Shown: positions 1 to 8,445 of the stretch, piece after piece | Position numbering within the stretch: the first letter of the stretch is position 1 | How the letters are laid out: each line of letters begins with the position of its first letter | Source: Streptomyces roseus | GTDB taxonomy: Bacteria; Actinomycetota; Actinomycetes; Streptomycetales; Streptomycetaceae | Length of the DNA: 64,000 nucleotides | Reading direction: 5' to 3' | Assembly: GCF_001044425.1 (NCBI RefSeq) | Contig: NZ_LFML01000029.1 | Coordinates: forward strand, 73,989-137,988 | Notes under the pieces: model-generated | What the model saw: only the letters and a program-made list of their open reading frames with translations | Database searches by the model: none | What the model was told of the DNA's origin: nothing | Program-made: the position numbers and the translations under genes

Positions 1-40
1 TGGGAGGGCGTCGGCATCGGCGGTGCGGCAGCCTGGGGGC

Positions 41-934
41 ATGGTCGAGATTCCGGACGGGCTGGTACGGGCGCAGATCGGGTACGAGGGGCACGCGGGG
101 CGGGAGTTCATCGCCGGGCTGCCCGCGCGGGTGGCGGAGTTCCTGGAGCGGTGGGACCTGCGGCGCACCGGGCCCGGGATGCACGGGGTGACGGCCCTGG
201 TGCTGCCGGTGGAGCGGGCGGACGGGTCGGCGGCGGTGCTGAAGCTCGGGCTGGTGGACGAGGAGAGCGCGGGGGAGCCGCTCGCGCTGCGCGCGTGGGA
301 CGGGCGGGGCTGCGTACGGCTGCTGGCGCATGACGCGGCGACCGGCGCGTTGTTGCTGGAGCGGCTGGACGAGCGGCGGCCCCTCTCGGAGCTGGCGGAG
401 CGTGATGCGCGGCGGGCGGTGCGGGTGGTGGGGGAGCTGCTGGCGCGGCTCACGCAGGTGCGGGCGCCGGCCGGGGTGCGGGGGCTCGGGGATGTGGCGG
501 CGGGGATGCTGGAATCCGTGCCGGCGGCGCTGGAGCGGGTGGCGCCCGGGCGGGCGCGGGGGCTGGTGGCCGACTGCGCGGTGGCGCTGGCGGAGGTGGC
601 GGGCGAGCCCGGGGACCGTCTGCTGCACTGGGACCTGCACTACGGCAACGTCCTGGCGGGCGGGCGGGAACCGTGGCTGGCGATCGATCCGAAGCCGTTG
701 GCGGGGGATTCGGGTTTCGAGCTGTTGCCGGCGATCCGCAACGCGTTCGCGGCGGACGAGGTGCGGTGGCGGTTCGACGCGCTGACGGCGGCGCTGGGCC
801 TGGACCGGGATCGGGCGCGGGCGTGGACGCTGGGGCGGGTGCTGCAGAACTGCTTGTGGGACGTGGAGGAGGGGGAGCGGGAGCTCGACGAGGAGCAGCT
901 GGTGGTGGCGGAGGTGCTGCTGGGCCGGCGGTGA
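41..934 (+). CDS. APH(6)/hydroxyurea-phosphotransferase-type kinase
   Basis: Protein of 297 aa of the aminoglycoside phosphotransferase superfamily, closest in style to the APH_6_hur group (streptomycin 6-kinase and hydroxyurea kinase). The catalytic loop HWDLHYGNV and the following metal-binding segment AIDPKP are visible in the C-terminal half, so an active ATP-dependent kinase fold is expected. The natural substrate is not predictable and aminoglycoside resistance is not implied. The ATG at 41 aligns with the usual family start MVEIPDGLV. An in-frame GTG at 23 would add six residues and cannot be excluded. A GNAT gene follows 30 bp downstream on the same strand and may be co-transcribed. 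Confidence 0.8.
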   Translation: MVEIPDGLVRAQIGYEGHAGREFIAGLPARVAEFLERWDLRRTGPGMHGVTALVLPVERADGSAAVLKLGLVDEESAGEPLALRAWDGRGCVRLLAHDAATGALLLERLDERRPLSELAERDARRAVRVVGELLARLTQVRAPAGVRGLGDVAAGMLESVPAALERVAPGRARGLVADCAVALAEVAGEPGDRLLHWDLHYGNVLAGGREPWLAIDPKPLAGDSGFELLPAIRNAFAADEVRWRFDALTAALGLDRDRARAWTLGRVLQNCLWDVEEGERELDEEQLVVAEVLLGRR

Positions 935-964
935 CGGTCTTCGGGGGGTGTCTAGGCTGCCGGC

Positions 965-1444
965 ATGATCCGTAGCGCTGTTGTCGAAGACGTTCCCGTC
1001 ATCCACGCCATGATCCGCGAGCTCGCGGAGTACGAGAAGGTGCCGCACGAGGCGCGGGCCACGCCGGAGCAGTTGCGGGAGGCGCTGTTCGGGGAGCGGC
1101 CGGCGGCGTTCGCGCACATCGCGGAGACGCAGGACGGTGAGGCCGTCGGGTTCTCGGTGTGGTTCCTGAACTTCTCGACGTGGCGCGGGGTGCACGGGAT
1201 CTATCTGGAGGACCTGTACGTGCGGCCGGGCGTGCGCGGCGGCGGGTACGGGAAGGCGCTGCTGGCGGAGCTGGCGCGGATCTGCGTGGAGCGCGGGTAC
1301 GAGCGCCTGGAGTGGGCGGTGTTGAAGTGGAACGCGCCGACGATCGCTTTCTACGAGTCCCTGGGGGCGCGGCCGCAGGACGAGTGGTCCGTGTACCGGC
1401 TGACGGATGAGCCGTTGGAGCGGCTGGGTGCGGCGCGGGGCTGA
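965..1444 (+). CDS. GNAT N-acetyltransferase, SSAT/diamine-acetyltransferase-like
   Basis: Compact 159-aa single-domain GNAT acetyltransferase. The acetyl-CoA pyrophosphate loop reads RPGVRGGGYGKAL, preceded by the beta-strand IYLEDLYV. The C-terminal WNAPTIAFYESLGA segment is typical of the spermidine/spermine acetyltransferase-like branch, which suggests a small amine substrate (inference). It uses an ATG start 30 bp after the kinase stop. A cytosolic enzyme transferring acetyl from acetyl-CoA is expected. Confidence 0.8.
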   Translation: MIRSAVVEDVPVIHAMIRELAEYEKVPHEARATPEQLREALFGERPAAFAHIAETQDGEAVGFSVWFLNFSTWRGVHGIYLEDLYVRPGVRGGGYGKALLAELARICVERGYERLEWAVLKWNAPTIAFYESLGARPQDEWSVYRLTDEPLERLGAARG

Positions 1445-1569
1445 GCGCGGGACCGGGTGCGAGGGCCGGCGCGGCCCCTGCGTGACCCCGTGCGAGCCGG
1501 CGCGGCCCGGCGCGGGGCCGTGGGCGCCGCGCCGGGCCGGTAGGGGCTCGGTGGTGGTTCGGTGGCCGG

Positions 1570-2076
1570 TCAGGCCGCCGTGATCTTCGCCGTGAAGGAG
1601 TCGAGGTTCGCGAGGGTGCGCTCGACCTTCTCGGGGAGGGTCAGGGTCTCCTCGTACCGGCCGGCGCGCAGCTTCGGCTGTCGCTTGCCCCTGACGTAGA
1701 GGGAGCAGGCGAGGTCGGCGCAGACGTAGATGCCGACGGTGTTGCCCTCGCGGCCGCGGGCTCCGGCGAGGGGCGCGACCAGGAGGGAGACACCGGAGGC
1801 GGCGTGGCCGGTGAGGCAGATCTGGCAGACGCTGGACTTGAGGGCGCTGGTGCGGCTCGTACCGGGGACGCGCAAGGTGATGCCGACGGGGGTGCCGTCC
1901 GCGTCCCGGCGTACGAGGTGGGCGCGCAGGGGGGCGCCGGGGTCCACCCAGCCGAGGAAGTCGAGGTCCTCCCAGGGGGTTTCGCCGAAGTCCAGTGGGA
2001 GTCTGAGGCGTGCGGCCTCGCCCTTCGTGCAGTTCACGAAGGAGGAACGGATCTGTTTTTCGGTGAGCGGGTCCAC
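1570..2076 (-). CDS. FBP domain (FusB-like treble-clef zinc finger) protein
   Basis: Protein of 168 aa with the N-terminus MDPLTEKQIRSSFVNCTKGE typical of actinobacterial FBP domain proteins. Four cysteines (about C84, C87, C119, C124, in SVCQICLTG and YVCADLACS contexts) are arranged as a treble-clef zinc finger. The family is related to the FusB C-terminal domain, which binds elongation factor G and rescues it from fusidic acid. Ribosome/EF-G interaction is therefore a family-based guess. Its promoter overlaps the remains of a quinone oxidoreductase gene. Confidence 0.75.
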   Translation of the reverse strand: MDPLTEKQIRSSFVNCTKGEAARLRLPLDFGETPWEDLDFLGWVDPGAPLRAHLVRRDADGTPVGITLRVPGTSRTSALKSSVCQICLTGHAASGVSLLVAPLAGARGREGNTVGIYVCADLACSLYVRGKRQPKLRAGRYEETLTLPEKVERTLANLDSFTAKITAA

Positions 2077-2110
2077 GTGGGTGGACGGTACGTGGGGGTA
2101 CGGACCGCTG

Positions 2111-2771
2111 TCATCCGATATTGCAGGCGGGGGTCCGGGTGATTCGGGGGCTCAGGGTTCCAGGGGATGGCGCGGGCGGTGTGGCGGGCGCGGTCGGCGT
2201 CGGAGAGGGGGATGGGCCCGGCGGACCGGCCGAAGACGAGAGGGTGATGACGGTGGCGCCGGCGGTCGGGGCGTACTGGACGAGGAGGGTGCCGATGCCG
2301 CCGGGCGGTGCGGCCGGTGCCGATCATGGCGACGGCCTGGGCGGGGTCGAGGCCGGGCGGTACGGGGTGCAGGCGGTCGGCGTCGGCGACGGCGTACTCG
2401 GCGTAGCCCCCGGGCGCGAGGCCGAGGTGGACGACGACGTGGCGGCCGAGCCAGGCGGGGTCGGTGCCGGGGCCGAGGGCGTCCACGGTGCCGGCGACTT
2501 CGCGGCCGGGGATGGTGGGGAGCTCGGGGAGGGGATGGACGGGGCTGTGCACGCCCTGGCGCAGGGCGGTGTCGAGGAGGTGGACTCCGGCGGCGACGGC
2601 GATGCGGACCTGGCCGGGGCCGGGGCCGGGGCCGGGTACGGGGGTTTCGGTGCGCTCGTGGACGAGGTTCTGGGCGGGGCCGAAGGCGTGGAGGCGGATG
2701 GCGCGCATGGTCTGCGGGGTCTGCCGGGACTGCGGGGTCTGCCGGGTCTGCGGGGCCTGTGTGGTGTTCAT
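2111..2771 (-). pseudogene. Degraded NADPH:quinone oxidoreductase (MDR family)
   Basis: Starting at the ATG at 2708 (or 2771 with a repeat-encoded extension), the reading frame begins like a zinc-less MDR quinone reductase: MRAIRLHAFGP, then PTIPGREVAGTVDALG, APGGYAEYAV and AVAMIGTGRTA. At about 2308 the frame breaks. The Rossmann strand GGIGTLLVQYA continues in another frame, so a segment of roughly 15-20 residues is missing and the deletion is not a multiple of three. Further on, PLSDADRARHTAR resembles the C-terminal PLSDAARAHRALEAR motif of the family, but most of the nucleotide-binding domain is gone. An intact family member is about 310 aa. Non-functional by inspection; raw-read confirmation of the break is not possible here. 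Confidence 0.75.
2711..2755. repeat. 9-bp tandem repeat, five units
   Basis: Five consecutive 9-bp units alternating TCTGCGGGG and TCTGCCGGG (third unit ACTGCGGGG) sit directly upstream of the conserved start of the degraded quinone oxidoreductase. Read through from the ATG at 2771 they would encode a Gln-Thr-Pro/Arg-rich leader. Likely slippage product. Confidence 0.8.
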
Positions 2772-2890
2772 GGCGGCAGGCTGTGGCCTCAAGCGTGGTT
2801 GAGGTCAAGGGGCGCGTGCCGTGTGCCGGTGGGAGTCGTGGGCGGGCGTCGTCGGCGGGCGTTGTCAGTGGGGCGGGGGACGATGGGGGG

Positions 2891-3574
2891 ATGGCGCACA
2901 GGGATCAGCAGGGGCAGCGGGAGACGGTGAAGGCGGCGCGGCGGCCGGAGGTCCGGCTGCCGGAGCTGACCGCGTGGGAAGGCGGTGTGCTGGAGCCGGA
3001 CGGGGACTACGACGGGGTGGAGTTCGCCGACCTGGATTTCGCGGGGCAGGAGGGCATCGGGGCCCGGTTCATGGACTGCGCGCTGCGGCGGTGCGCGCTG
3101 GACGGGGCGGGGCTGGCGAAGGCGCGGATCCTGGATTCGGTGCTGGAGGGGGTCCGGGGGGTGGGGACGGACCTGTCCGGGGCTTCACTGCGGGACGTGG
3201 AGCTGGTGGAGGCGCGGCTCGGCGGCGTGCAGTTGCACGGGGCCGTGCTGGAGCGGGTGGTCTTCCGCGGGGGCAAGATCGACTATCTGAACCTGCGGAA
3301 GGCACGGCTCAAGGACGTGGTCTTCGACGGGTGCGTGCTGGTGGAGGCGGACTTCGCGGGTGCGGCGCTGGAGCGGGTCGAGTTCCGCGGGTGTGCGCTG
3401 CGGGGGGCCGATCTCACGGGGGCGCGGATGGCGGACGTGGATCTGCGGGGGGCCGTGGAGCTGGACATCGCGCGCGGGGTGGGGGCGCTGGCCGGTGCGG
3501 TGATCAGCCCGTCCCAGCTGTTCGACCTGGCCCCGTCCCTGGCGGCCCAGCTGGGCTTGCGCGTCCTGTCCTGA
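2891..3574 (+). CDS. Pentapeptide-repeat protein
   Basis: Protein of 227 aa. From about residue 40 to 190 it contains A(D/N)LXX-type pentapeptide repeats such as ADLDF, ADFAG, ADLTG and VDLRG, the signature of a right-handed quadrilateral beta helix. The C-terminal tail ISPSQLFDLAPSLAAQLGL is typical of a widespread actinobacterial subgroup. Some pentapeptide proteins mimic DNA and bind gyrase (MfpA/Qnr), but nothing here specifies that. The ATG at 2891 lies just after a G-rich run that may serve as ribosome binding site. Longer upstream in-frame sequence is antisense to the quinone reductase remnant and not coding. Confidence 0.85.
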   Translation: MAHRDQQGQRETVKAARRPEVRLPELTAWEGGVLEPDGDYDGVEFADLDFAGQEGIGARFMDCALRRCALDGAGLAKARILDSVLEGVRGVGTDLSGASLRDVELVEARLGGVQLHGAVLERVVFRGGKIDYLNLRKARLKDVVFDGCVLVEADFAGAALERVEFRGCALRGADLTGARMADVDLRGAVELDIARGVGALAGAVISPSQLFDLAPSLAAQLGLRVLS

Positions 3575-3595
3575 CCTCCGCGGCCGGGCCGGGGG

Positions 3596-4138
3596 CTACG
3601 CCGGGACGCGGGGGAAGCGGGACTGGAGGGTCCAGATGGTGGGGTTGTCGGCCAGGCTGTCGTGCATGTCGGTCAGGTCCGCGATCAGGTCGTGCAGGAA
3701 GTCGCGGGCCTCGCGGCGCAGCAGGCGGTGGCTGAAGGTCAGCGGTTCCTCCTCCGCCGGCATCCAGTCGGCCTCGATGTCCACCCAGCCGAAGCGCCGC
3801 TCGAAGAGCATGCGGTCGGTGGACTCGGTGAAGTCGAGTTCGGCGTACTGGCGGTTGGCGGAGCGGCTGCCGCGCGGGTCCTGGTCGAGCTGCTCGACGA
3901 TGTCGCACAGCGCCCAGGCGAAGTCCAGTACGGGCACCCATCCCCAGGCTGTGGACACTTCCCGGTCCTTGACGGTGTCCGCGAGGTAGACGTCCCCGCA
4001 GAACAGGTCGTGGCGCAGGGAGTGGACGTCCGCCGAGCGGTAGTCGGTCTGCGGGGGGTCCGGGAAGCGCCGGGAGAGGGAGTAGCCGATGTCGAGCACG
4101 TACCCGATGGTGTCACGGGTACGGGCCCGTGGTGTCAC
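3596..4138 (-). CDS. Hypothetical protein, conserved-looking, function unknown
   Basis: Up to 180 aa, rich in aromatic and acidic residues (WGWVPVLDFAWALCDIVEQLDQDP), with no signal peptide, membrane segment or recognised catalytic motif. Composition and helical pattern suggest a soluble globular protein. The start is uncertain: ATG at 4138 gives MTPRARTRDT, but a GTG near 4101 (VLDIGYS) would remove a basic, low-complexity start. It is convergent with the pentapeptide gene and in the same direction as senS-senR, but separated from them by a terminator-like hairpin. Confidence 0.6.
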   Translation of the reverse strand: MTPRARTRDTIGYVLDIGYSLSRRFPDPPQTDYRSADVHSLRHDLFCGDVYLADTVKDREVSTAWGWVPVLDFAWALCDIVEQLDQDPRGSRSANRQYAELDFTESTDRMLFERRFGWVDIEADWMPAEEEPLTFSHRLLRREARDFLHDLIADLTDMHDSLADNPTIWTLQSRFPRVPA

Positions 4139-4226
4139 GGGTGCGGCCCGGTGGTGTGACCGGTGTGCGGCCCTTCCCGTCCCGGCGGTGGCGTCGGCGG
4201 GCCGCGGCCGTGACGGGGGCCGTCAC

Positions 4227-4260
4227 CGCCGTGGCCGTCGGGGCGGGGACGGCCACGGCG
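4227..4260 (-). terminator. Hairpin terminator after senR
   Basis: Perfect 13-bp GC-rich stem (4227-4239 with 4248-4260) and an 8-nt loop, 5 bp beyond the senR stop on the minus strand. No T-run, as usual in Streptomyces. Confidence 0.6.
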
Positions 4261-4264
4261 GGGG

Positions 4265-4906
4265 TCAGGGGAGCAGGCGCTGTTCCTTGGCCACCGCGAC
4301 CGCCCCCGCCCGGGTGTCCACGCCGAGTTTGTCGTAGATGCGGCCCAGGTGGGTCTTGACCGTGGCCTCGCTGATGAACAGGGCCCGGGCGATGTCGCGG
4401 TTGCCCAGACCGCGCGCCAGCTGGCCCAGGATGTCCAGTTCGCGGTCGGTCAGCGTCGGGCGCGAGCCCCGCATGTGGGCCATCACCCGGCTCGCCACCG
4501 GCGGGGAGAGCGTGGTGCGGCCCGCCGCCGCCGAGTGGATCGCCGCGAACAGCTCCTCCGGGCGCTCCGCCTTCAGCAGGTACCCCGTGGCGCCCGCCGC
4601 GATGGCCCGGGTGACGTCCGCGTCGGTGTCGTACGTCGTCAGGACCAGGACGTGCGGCGGCTCGGGCACCGCGGTGATGCGGCGCGTCGCCTCGACCCCG
4701 TCGATGCCCTCGCCCAGCTGGAGGTCCATCAGCACCACGTCCGGGCGCAGCTTCGCCGCCAGCGCCACGGCCTCTTCCCCGCTGCCCGCCTCGCCGAGCA
4801 CCTCGATGTCCGGCGCGCTGCCCAGCAGCGCCAGCAGGCCCGCGCGGACCACCGCGTGGTCGTCGCAGAGCAGGATCGTGGTCATCGGGCCGGTTCGGGT
4901 CGTCAT
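4265..4906 (-). CDS. senR: Response regulator SenR (NarL/LuxR type)
   Basis: 213 aa. Receiver domain (about 8-125) has the acidic pair in ILLCDDH and the phospho-acceptor Asp61 in VVLMDLQLGEGIDG. The C-terminal LuxR-type helix-turn-helix reads LTDRELDILGQLARGLGNR, then FISEATVKTHLGRIYDKLGV. The ATG at 4906 overlaps the stop of the sensor kinase gene by 4 nt (ATGA), indicating translational coupling. A second ATG at 4885 is the more classical receiver start. Together with the kinase and the divergent hbpS gene, this is the arrangement of the HbpS-SenS-SenR system known from S. reticuli, where SenR responds to heme/redox stress and controls hbpS and catalase-peroxidase genes. Confidence 0.85.
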   Translation of the reverse strand: MTTRTGPMTTILLCDDHAVVRAGLLALLGSAPDIEVLGEAGSGEEAVALAAKLRPDVVLMDLQLGEGIDGVEATRRITAVPEPPHVLVLTTYDTDADVTRAIAAGATGYLLKAERPEELFAAIHSAAAGRTTLSPPVASRVMAHMRGSRPTLTDRELDILGQLARGLGNRDIARALFISEATVKTHLGRIYDKLGVDTRAGAVAVAKEQRLLP

Positions 4907-6186
4907 GCGGGGGGCTCCAGGGGGATGGCCGCGGAGAGGACGGTGCCCTCGCCGGGGGTGGATTCGAGGGCGAGGGTGCCGCCGAGCTGGCGGACGCGGG
5001 CGCGCATCGCCGGGAGCCCGTGCCCGCGGTCCCCGGCCGCGGCGCGCGTGCCCGGCCGCGGCTCGGTGAAGCCGGCGCCGTCGTCGGCCACGTCCAGGAC
5101 CACCTGGTCGCCCAGGAAGCTCAGGGTCAGGGCCGCGGTACGGGCGTGCGCGTGCTCCCGTACGTTGGCCAGCGCGCCCTGCGCGATCCGCAGCAGGGCC
5201 GACTGGACGCGGTCCGGCAGCGGGGCCGCGGCGCCCTCCAGGTGGAAGCGGACCTCGATGTCGGGGCCCGCGTCGAGCGCGCGCAGTGCGTCGGCGAGCC
5301 CGCCGCCCCCTTCGAGCTCGGGCGGGGCGAGGTCGTGGACGAGGCGGCGCGCCTCCGCCAGTCCGCGCGCCGCGATGCCGGTGGCGGTGCGCACGTGCGC
5401 GCGGGCGGTGGCCGGGTCGCTGTCCCAGGTGCGGTCCGCGGCCTGGAGCAGCATCTGCTGGCTGGACAGGTGCTGGGCGAGCGTGTCGTGGATCTCCATC
5501 GACAGCCGCTGCCGCTCGGCGAGGGTGCCCTCGCGCCGCTCGGTCGCGGCGAGCTCGCGCCGGGTGCGGATGAGGTCGTCGATCAGGGCGCGCTGGGAGG
5601 CGGCCTGGCGCTCCATGTGGACGAAGACGGCGGTGGCCAGGGCGGCGATGGCGGGCGGGGCCAGCAGCAGGTTGGGGTCGAACTCGCGCGAGAGCTTGAG
5701 CTGGGCCGCCACCACGAACACCGTCAGCAGGGCCACCAGTACGACGGCCGCGCGCGGCGGCAGCGTGCGCAGGGCGGTGAAGAAGAGGGGGACGGCGCAC
5801 CAGGCGAAGCTGGGCGCGAGGACCACGAGCACCACCCAGACCGCCACCACCAGCCCGAGCCAGAGCAGCCGGCGCACGGTGGGCGCGGCCCCGAGCGCGG
5901 GACCGAGTACGTACAGCAGGGCCAGCGCGATGCTGAGGACGATGATCCACGGGGTGCTGGGGGAGCCCGGGTGGCGCAGCAGGAAGCGGGCCACCGAGGC
6001 GCCGAGGAGCAGGAAGAACGCCGTGTGCATGACGGCTCCCAGGGCCCGGGTGCCGGCCTTCCCGGAAACACCTGCCGCACCCGGCGCACCCGCCGCACCC
6101 CCCGTACCCGGAGCTTCCGGGGCCTGTGGCGGTACGCGGCTCACGTGACTCACTGCGGCTCCCGGGTCGGTGTCTGGCTCCTCCAT
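4903..6186 (-). CDS. senS: Sensor histidine kinase SenS
   Basis: 427 aa. After a Pro/Ala/Gly-rich N-terminus of about 45 residues come five or six hydrophobic segments (about 50-190), then a HisKA_3 dimerisation helix with phospho-acceptor His233 in LSMEIHDTLAQHL. The HATPase domain has the N box ALANVREHAHA, the G1 box VADDGAGF and a final GEGTVLSAAIPL. It belongs to the NarL-type kinase family. ATG at 6186 was chosen because it is followed by plausible cytosolic sequence. The divergent neighbour hbpS encodes a secreted heme-binding modulator, so the kinase is expected to sense heme/iron redox state through extracytoplasmic HbpS. Confidence 0.85.
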   Translation of the reverse strand: MEEPDTDPGAAVSHVSRVPPQAPEAPGTGGAAGAPGAAGVSGKAGTRALGAVMHTAFFLLLGASVARFLLRHPGSPSTPWIIVLSIALALLYVLGPALGAAPTVRRLLWLGLVVAVWVVLVVLAPSFAWCAVPLFFTALRTLPPRAAVVLVALLTVFVVAAQLKLSREFDPNLLLAPPAIAALATAVFVHMERQAASQRALIDDLIRTRRELAATERREGTLAERQRLSMEIHDTLAQHLSSQQMLLQAADRTWDSDPATARAHVRTATGIAARGLAEARRLVHDLAPPELEGGGGLADALRALDAGPDIEVRFHLEGAAAPLPDRVQSALLRIAQGALANVREHAHARTAALTLSFLGDQVVLDVADDGAGFTEPRPGTRAAAGDRGHGLPAMRARVRQLGGTLALESTPGEGTVLSAAIPLEPPA

Positions 6187-6395
6187 CGTGCCTGGTCGTA
6201 CGCGATGGCGCCGACCAGCCAATCCGCACCCGTACCCGCTCCGCATCCACCGATCGGTCGACCCCCGGGTCAGCCGGTGCGGCAGCCGCCGCGAGCCGGT
6301 ACGGGGACGGCCGGGGCCGGGTGCGGCCCCAGGCTGGGAGCAGCGGAACGAGCCGATGTACTCGGTCCCAGCCGACGCACCCAGGAGCAGCAGAC

Positions 6396-6962
6396 ATGAA
6401 CATCCGCACCCGCGTTCTCACCGGTACCGCCCTCGCCGTCGCGCTCGGCGCCGGGACCTTCGGCGCGGTCAGCGCCAGCGCCGCGCAGGCCGAGAGCGCC
6501 CCGGCCGCCGCTGCCGCCGCCACCGCGAAGAAGGACGGCGGGGCGGAGGAGAAGAACTTCACCACCACGACCCACCTCACCATCGACGCCGCCACCCGCG
6601 CCGCGCAGGCCGCGCTGGACGCCGCGGAGCAGGAGAACCAGAAGGTGACGGTCGCGGTCGTGGACCGTAACGGCAACACCCTCGTCACCCTGCGCGGCGA
6701 CGGCGCGGGCCCGCAGTCCTACGAGTCGGCGCAGCGCAAGGCCTTCACGGCCGTGTCCTGGAACGCCCCGACCTCGGTGCTCGCGGGCCGTCTCGCCCAG
6801 ACCCCGAACCTGAAGGACATCCCCGGCACCCTGTTCCTCGGCGGCGGCACCCCGGTGCAGGCCAAGGGCGCCCCGGTCGCAGGCATCGGCGTGGCCGGCG
6901 CCCCGAGCGGGGACCTGGACGAGAAGTTCGCGAAGGCCGGCGCCGACTCCCTGGCGAAGTAG
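6396..6962 (+). CDS. hbpS: Secreted heme-binding protein HbpS (GlcG family)
   Basis: 188 aa. Signal peptide MNIRTRVLTGTALAVALGAG with a cleavage region around SASAAQA, a short Ala-rich linker, then a GlcG/HbpS domain: LTIDAATRAAQAALDAAEQE, VAVVDRNGNTL, KAFTAVSWNAPTS, IPGTLFLGGGTPV, GIGVAGAPSGDLDEKFAKAG. In S. reticuli the octameric homologue binds heme and iron and modulates SenS. The FTAVSWNAPT segment contains the threonine region reported to take part in heme ligation. It is divergent from senS with a 209-bp promoter region between. ATG at 6396 is preceded by AGGAG at 6383-6387. Confidence 0.88.
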   Translation: MNIRTRVLTGTALAVALGAGTFGAVSASAAQAESAPAAAAAATAKKDGGAEEKNFTTTTHLTIDAATRAAQAALDAAEQENQKVTVAVVDRNGNTLVTLRGDGAGPQSYESAQRKAFTAVSWNAPTSVLAGRLAQTPNLKDIPGTLFLGGGTPVQAKGAPVAGIGVAGAPSGDLDEKFAKAGADSLAK

Positions 6963-7004
6963 GACCCCCGGGGCAAGCCGTCGGGCCCGCATAGGATCGG
7001 GCGC

Positions 7005-8429
7005 GTGGACCACCGCCGCGCGCTCTCCCGCCTCACCGCCGCCGCCCCCGCAGCCGCCGCTGCCGCCCTGCTCGCCCTCACCACGGCGTGTACGGCGGGC
7101 ACGGTGCAGGGGCGGCCGGGTGCGTCGGGGCTGCGCGACCCTTACTTCCCCAAGGCGGGCAACGGCGGCTACCAGATCGAGCACTACGACCTGGACCTCG
7201 ACTACGACCCCGCCGACAGGGAGTTGAACGCCACCGCCGTCATCACGGCGCGCGCCGGACAGGCCCTCAGCTCCTTCAACCTCGACCTCGCGGGCCTGAA
7301 GGTCGAGAGCGTCACGGTGCAGGGCGAGGAGGCCCGGTTCAACCGGACCGGCCGGGAGCTGACGGTGCGTCCCGCGAAGGACCTCAAGAAGGGCGAGGTC
7401 TTCCGCGCGGAGATCGACTACCGCGGTGAGCCCCGGCCCATCGTGGACGCGGACGGTTCCAAGGAGGGCTGGATCACCACCGCCGACGGGGCGGTCGGGG
7501 TCGGCGAGCCGATCGGTTCGATGGCCTGGTTCCCCGGGAACCACCACCCCAGCGACAAGGCCGCGTACGACATCACCCTGACCGTGCCCAAGGGGTACGA
7601 GGCGGTCTCGAACGGCGAGTTGGCCTCCCGGACCGACACCGGCGGCGGGCGCACGCAGTTCGTGTGGCACGACCGGGCGCCGATGGCGAGCTACCTGGCG
7701 GTCGCGGCGATCGGGAAGTTCAAGGTGACCACCGGCCGGACCCCCTCGGGGGTCGCCCTGTACGAGGCCGTCGCGCCCGCCGAGGCGGCGGCCAGTGCCC
7801 CGGCGCTCGCGAAGCTGCCGGAGATCGTGGAGTGGGGCAGCCGCCGGTTCGGCCCGTACCCCTTCGGGACGGCCGGGGCGATCGTGCTGCCGGCCGAGTC
7901 CCTCACGTACGCGCTGGAGACGCAGACCAAACCCGTCTTCTCCGGTGCGCCCGACGAGGACCTCCTGTTGCACGAGACGGCCCACCAGTGGTTCGGCGAC
8001 TCCGTGTCGCCGAAGTCCTGGAAGGACATGTGGCTCAACGAGGGCTTCGCGACCTACGCCGAATGGCTGTGGTCCGAGGACCACGGCGGGACCACCGCCC
8101 AGCAGCACTTCGACGCCTACCTCAAGGGCGACACGAGCGTGGACGACGACGCGGGCGGGGACTGGGCCGCCTTCCCGCCCGCCGCCCCGCCCGGCGCCGA
8201 GGACATCTCCGGGATGCCGGTGTACGTGCGGGGCGCGATGGTCCTCCAGCGGATCCGGCAGGAGGTCGGCGACGAGAAGTTCTTCGCCCTGCTGCGCGGC
8301 TGGGCCACCGACCACGAGTACGGGAACGCGAGCACGGCCGACTTCACCGCGTACGCGGAGCGCTCGACCGGCCGCGACCTGAAGAAGGTCTGGGACGTGT
8401 GGCTGTACGGGGAAGGCCGGCCGAAGTAG
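7005..8429 (+). CDS. M1 family zinc metallopeptidase (putative lipoprotein)
   Basis: 474 aa. A hydrophobic N-terminus ends in ALTTAC at Cys29, a weak lipobox, so export with possible lipid anchoring is likely. The peptidase has the zinc motif HETAH (323-327) and the distal zinc ligand Glu346 in WLNEGFATYAEW, 19 residues after the last His. The N-terminal beta-saddle (YDLDLDYDPADREL) is typical of M1 aminopeptidases. The protein is much shorter than the 850-aa PepN type and matches the short secreted actinobacterial group lacking the C-terminal HEAT domain. GTG start. Convergent with the GNAT gene that follows. Confidence 0.88.
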   Translation: MDHRRALSRLTAAAPAAAAAALLALTTACTAGTVQGRPGASGLRDPYFPKAGNGGYQIEHYDLDLDYDPADRELNATAVITARAGQALSSFNLDLAGLKVESVTVQGEEARFNRTGRELTVRPAKDLKKGEVFRAEIDYRGEPRPIVDADGSKEGWITTADGAVGVGEPIGSMAWFPGNHHPSDKAAYDITLTVPKGYEAVSNGELASRTDTGGGRTQFVWHDRAPMASYLAVAAIGKFKVTTGRTPSGVALYEAVAPAEAAASAPALAKLPEIVEWGSRRFGPYPFGTAGAIVLPAESLTYALETQTKPVFSGAPDEDLLLHETAHQWFGDSVSPKSWKDMWLNEGFATYAEWLWSEDHGGTTAQQHFDAYLKGDTSVDDDAGGDWAAFPPAAPPGAEDISGMPVYVRGAMVLQRIRQEVGDEKFFALLRGWATDHEYGNASTADFTAYAERSTGRDLKKVWDVWLYGEGRPK

Positions 8430-8445
8430 CGCCGGGCGCCTCCGC

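Noticed and set aside
4907..6688. Extension of the senR frame upstream into the senS gene
   Set aside because: The upstream translation is Arg/Pro/Ala-rich, antisense-like and out of frame with senS; the true start is the coupled ATG at 4906.
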